DNA of 7,292 nucleotides. Origin: Bacteroidales bacterium H10 (GTDB lineage: Bacteria; Bacteroidota; Bacteroidia; Bacteroidales; Muribaculaceae). The position numbers and the translations under genes were made by a program. This document shows, one piece after another, positions 6,451 through 7,292 of the stretch (the stretch's first letter is position 1; each line of letters starts with the position of its first letter). The stretch is from contig DAAV01000073.1 of the NCBI GenBank assembly GCA_001701295.1, forward strand, positions 4,843 through 12,134. The letters run 5' to 3'. The notes beneath the pieces were generated by a model. The model was not told where the DNA came from and ran no database searches. It saw only the letters and a program-made list of their open reading frames with translations.

Positions 6451-7292
6451 GAAACGAACCTGTCATTAGAGTCGGAATAATAACTGACGGACTGCCGGAA
6501 ATAGAAATTACGCCCCGAGGCTACAAAATCGCCAATCTTCTGATCGGCGACGGCTTCCATTGGCAAAAACGGACCTCCGCACTTATAAAAGGGAATCTTT
6601 TGTCTCTTGAAAAGCCCCAAGGGAATATACATATCATCAATATCCTTCCACTTGAGACTTATCTTGCATCCGTGATAGGCAGCGAAATGAATCCGGACGC
6701 GCCCTGCGAGTTCCTTAAGGCACATGCCATAATATCGCGGGGATGGGCTCTCCGCAAAATCACACGTTGCAATGATACGGAAAAGTCTGCGGTCTCCTTC
6801 CGGTCGGCCGGAGAAATAGAAATAAGAGAATGGGAGGAATCAGATTCGCATACAGGCTTCGATGTGTGCAGCGATGACCATTGTCAACGATATCAGGGAC
6901 ATCCGGCAAATGGACATCCTGTCATTGAGACGGCGATAAAGGAAACGAGGGGTATGGTACTGACTGATTTGTCAGGTAAAATAGCGGATACCCGTTTTTC
7001 CAAATGCTGCGGAGGCAGGACTGAGATTTTCTCTTCGTGCTGGAATGATCTGGATTTTGAATATCTTATATCTCAAGATGACCCCTGGTGCGATCTTTCC
7101 GATATGGATAAAGACAGGCGCAACAGTTTTCTAAGTTCGATACTCAAAGACTATGACAGAGATACGGATGATTTTTATGACTGGGAAACCGAGATTGACA
7201 GTTCTGAAATCAAGCGCCGCCTCAAAGAAAAATACGGATGCGATATCGGAGACATAGTGGCACTGACACCTCTCACTTACGGCCCGTCAGGA
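6447..7292 (+). CDS. SpoIID/LytB-domain protein, probable peptidoglycan lytic transglycosylase (3' truncated by window)
   Basis: The frame is open from the ATG at 6447, which overlaps the previous stop as ATGA, to the window edge (282 codons), so the end is missing. PLETYLASVIGSEMNPD (68-84) and EFLKAHAIISRGWALRK match the SpoIID core, with E80 in SEM at the catalytic glutamate position. CSDDHCQRYQG (141-151), ETRGMVLTD, FSKCCGGRTE (184-193) and W246 in the YDWETEI segment through LTYGPSG follow the rest of the domain in order. SpoIID proteins cut glycan strands stripped of stem peptides, the product of amidases such as the first gene of this operon. Unusual points are the absence of a visible signal peptide (MRNEPVIRVGIITD begins directly with a beta-strand-like segment) and nine cysteines in 282 residues, several in the active-site region. 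LytB-type 'amidase enhancer' is an older label for the same domain. Confidence 0.85.
   Translation, partial: MRNEPVIRVGIITDGLPEIEITPRGYKIANLLIGDGFHWQKRTSALIKGNLLSLEKPQGNIHIINILPLETYLASVIGSEMNPDAPCEFLKAHAIISRGWALRKITRCNDTEKSAVSFRSAGEIEIREWEESDSHTGFDVCSDDHCQRYQGHPANGHPVIETAIKETRGMVLTDLSGKIADTRFSKCCGGRTEIFSSCWNDLDFEYLISQDDPWCDLSDMDKDRRNSFLSSILKDYDRDTDDFYDWETEIDSSEIKRRLKEKYGCDIGDIVALTPLTYGPSG

Noticed and set aside
6102..6725. Open frame on the - strand (207 codons) across the DUF4922/SpoIID junction
   Set aside because: It runs opposite two well-supported genes and its product resembles no family.
1..7292. tRNA/rRNA genes, CRISPR arrays, insertion sequences or phage genes
   Set aside because: No cloverleaf, regularly spaced repeat, transposase or integrase signature was seen on either strand.

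Overview
The window looks like a chromosomal piece of a Bacteroidales bacterium, with a Muribaculaceae- or Bacteroides-type gut lineage most likely. The evidence is the outer-membrane beta-barrel C-terminus at the left edge, a TAnnTTTG-type -7 promoter element (TAACTTTG), A-rich start regions without Shine-Dalgarno sequences, and protein families typical of this order (a 'xanthan lyase'-annotated golvesin-domain amidase, a DUF4922 protein). The genus cannot be fixed from the sequence alone. All genes read on the + strand.

Layout. Positions 1-296 hold the last ~98 codons of an outer-membrane beta-barrel protein. Positions 297-657 are an AT-rich, non-coding interval rich in secondary structure: a weak terminator-like hairpin, a 51-nt imperfect inverted repeat, a near-perfect 30-bp palindrome touching the -33 region, a Bacteroidetes-type promoter, and a GC-rich hairpin at the very 5' end of the predicted leader. 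From 658 to the right edge runs a tight four-gene operon: (1) a 1117-aa secreted zinc amidase whose catalytic domain is split by a golvesin-like domain and an acidic linker; (2) a 485-aa family 2 glycosyltransferase preceded by what looks like a partial second GT-A half and ending in a run of Asp/Glu; (3) a 315-aa DUF4922 protein carrying the zinc-site and HxHxQ signatures of GalT/Ap4A-phosphorylase-type nucleotidyl transferases; (4) the first 282 codons of a SpoIID/LytB-domain protein, cut by the window edge. The spacings are 34 nt, a 1-nt overlap (TGATG) and a 4-nt overlap (ATGA), which suggests translational coupling of the last three genes.

How the genes may work together (inference). An Amidase_3-type enzyme removes stem peptides from peptidoglycan. 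SpoIID-type proteins cleave glycan strands that have lost their peptides. In sporulating Firmicutes the amidase SpoIIP and the transglycosylase SpoIID work as such a pair. This operon would be a Gram-negative, non-sporulating counterpart, with two further sugar-transfer genes (GT2 and a GalT-like enzyme) that may build or recycle a glycan. A difficulty for this model is that only the amidase shows an export signal; the SpoIID-like, GT2 and DUF4922 proteins appear cytoplasmic from their N-termini.
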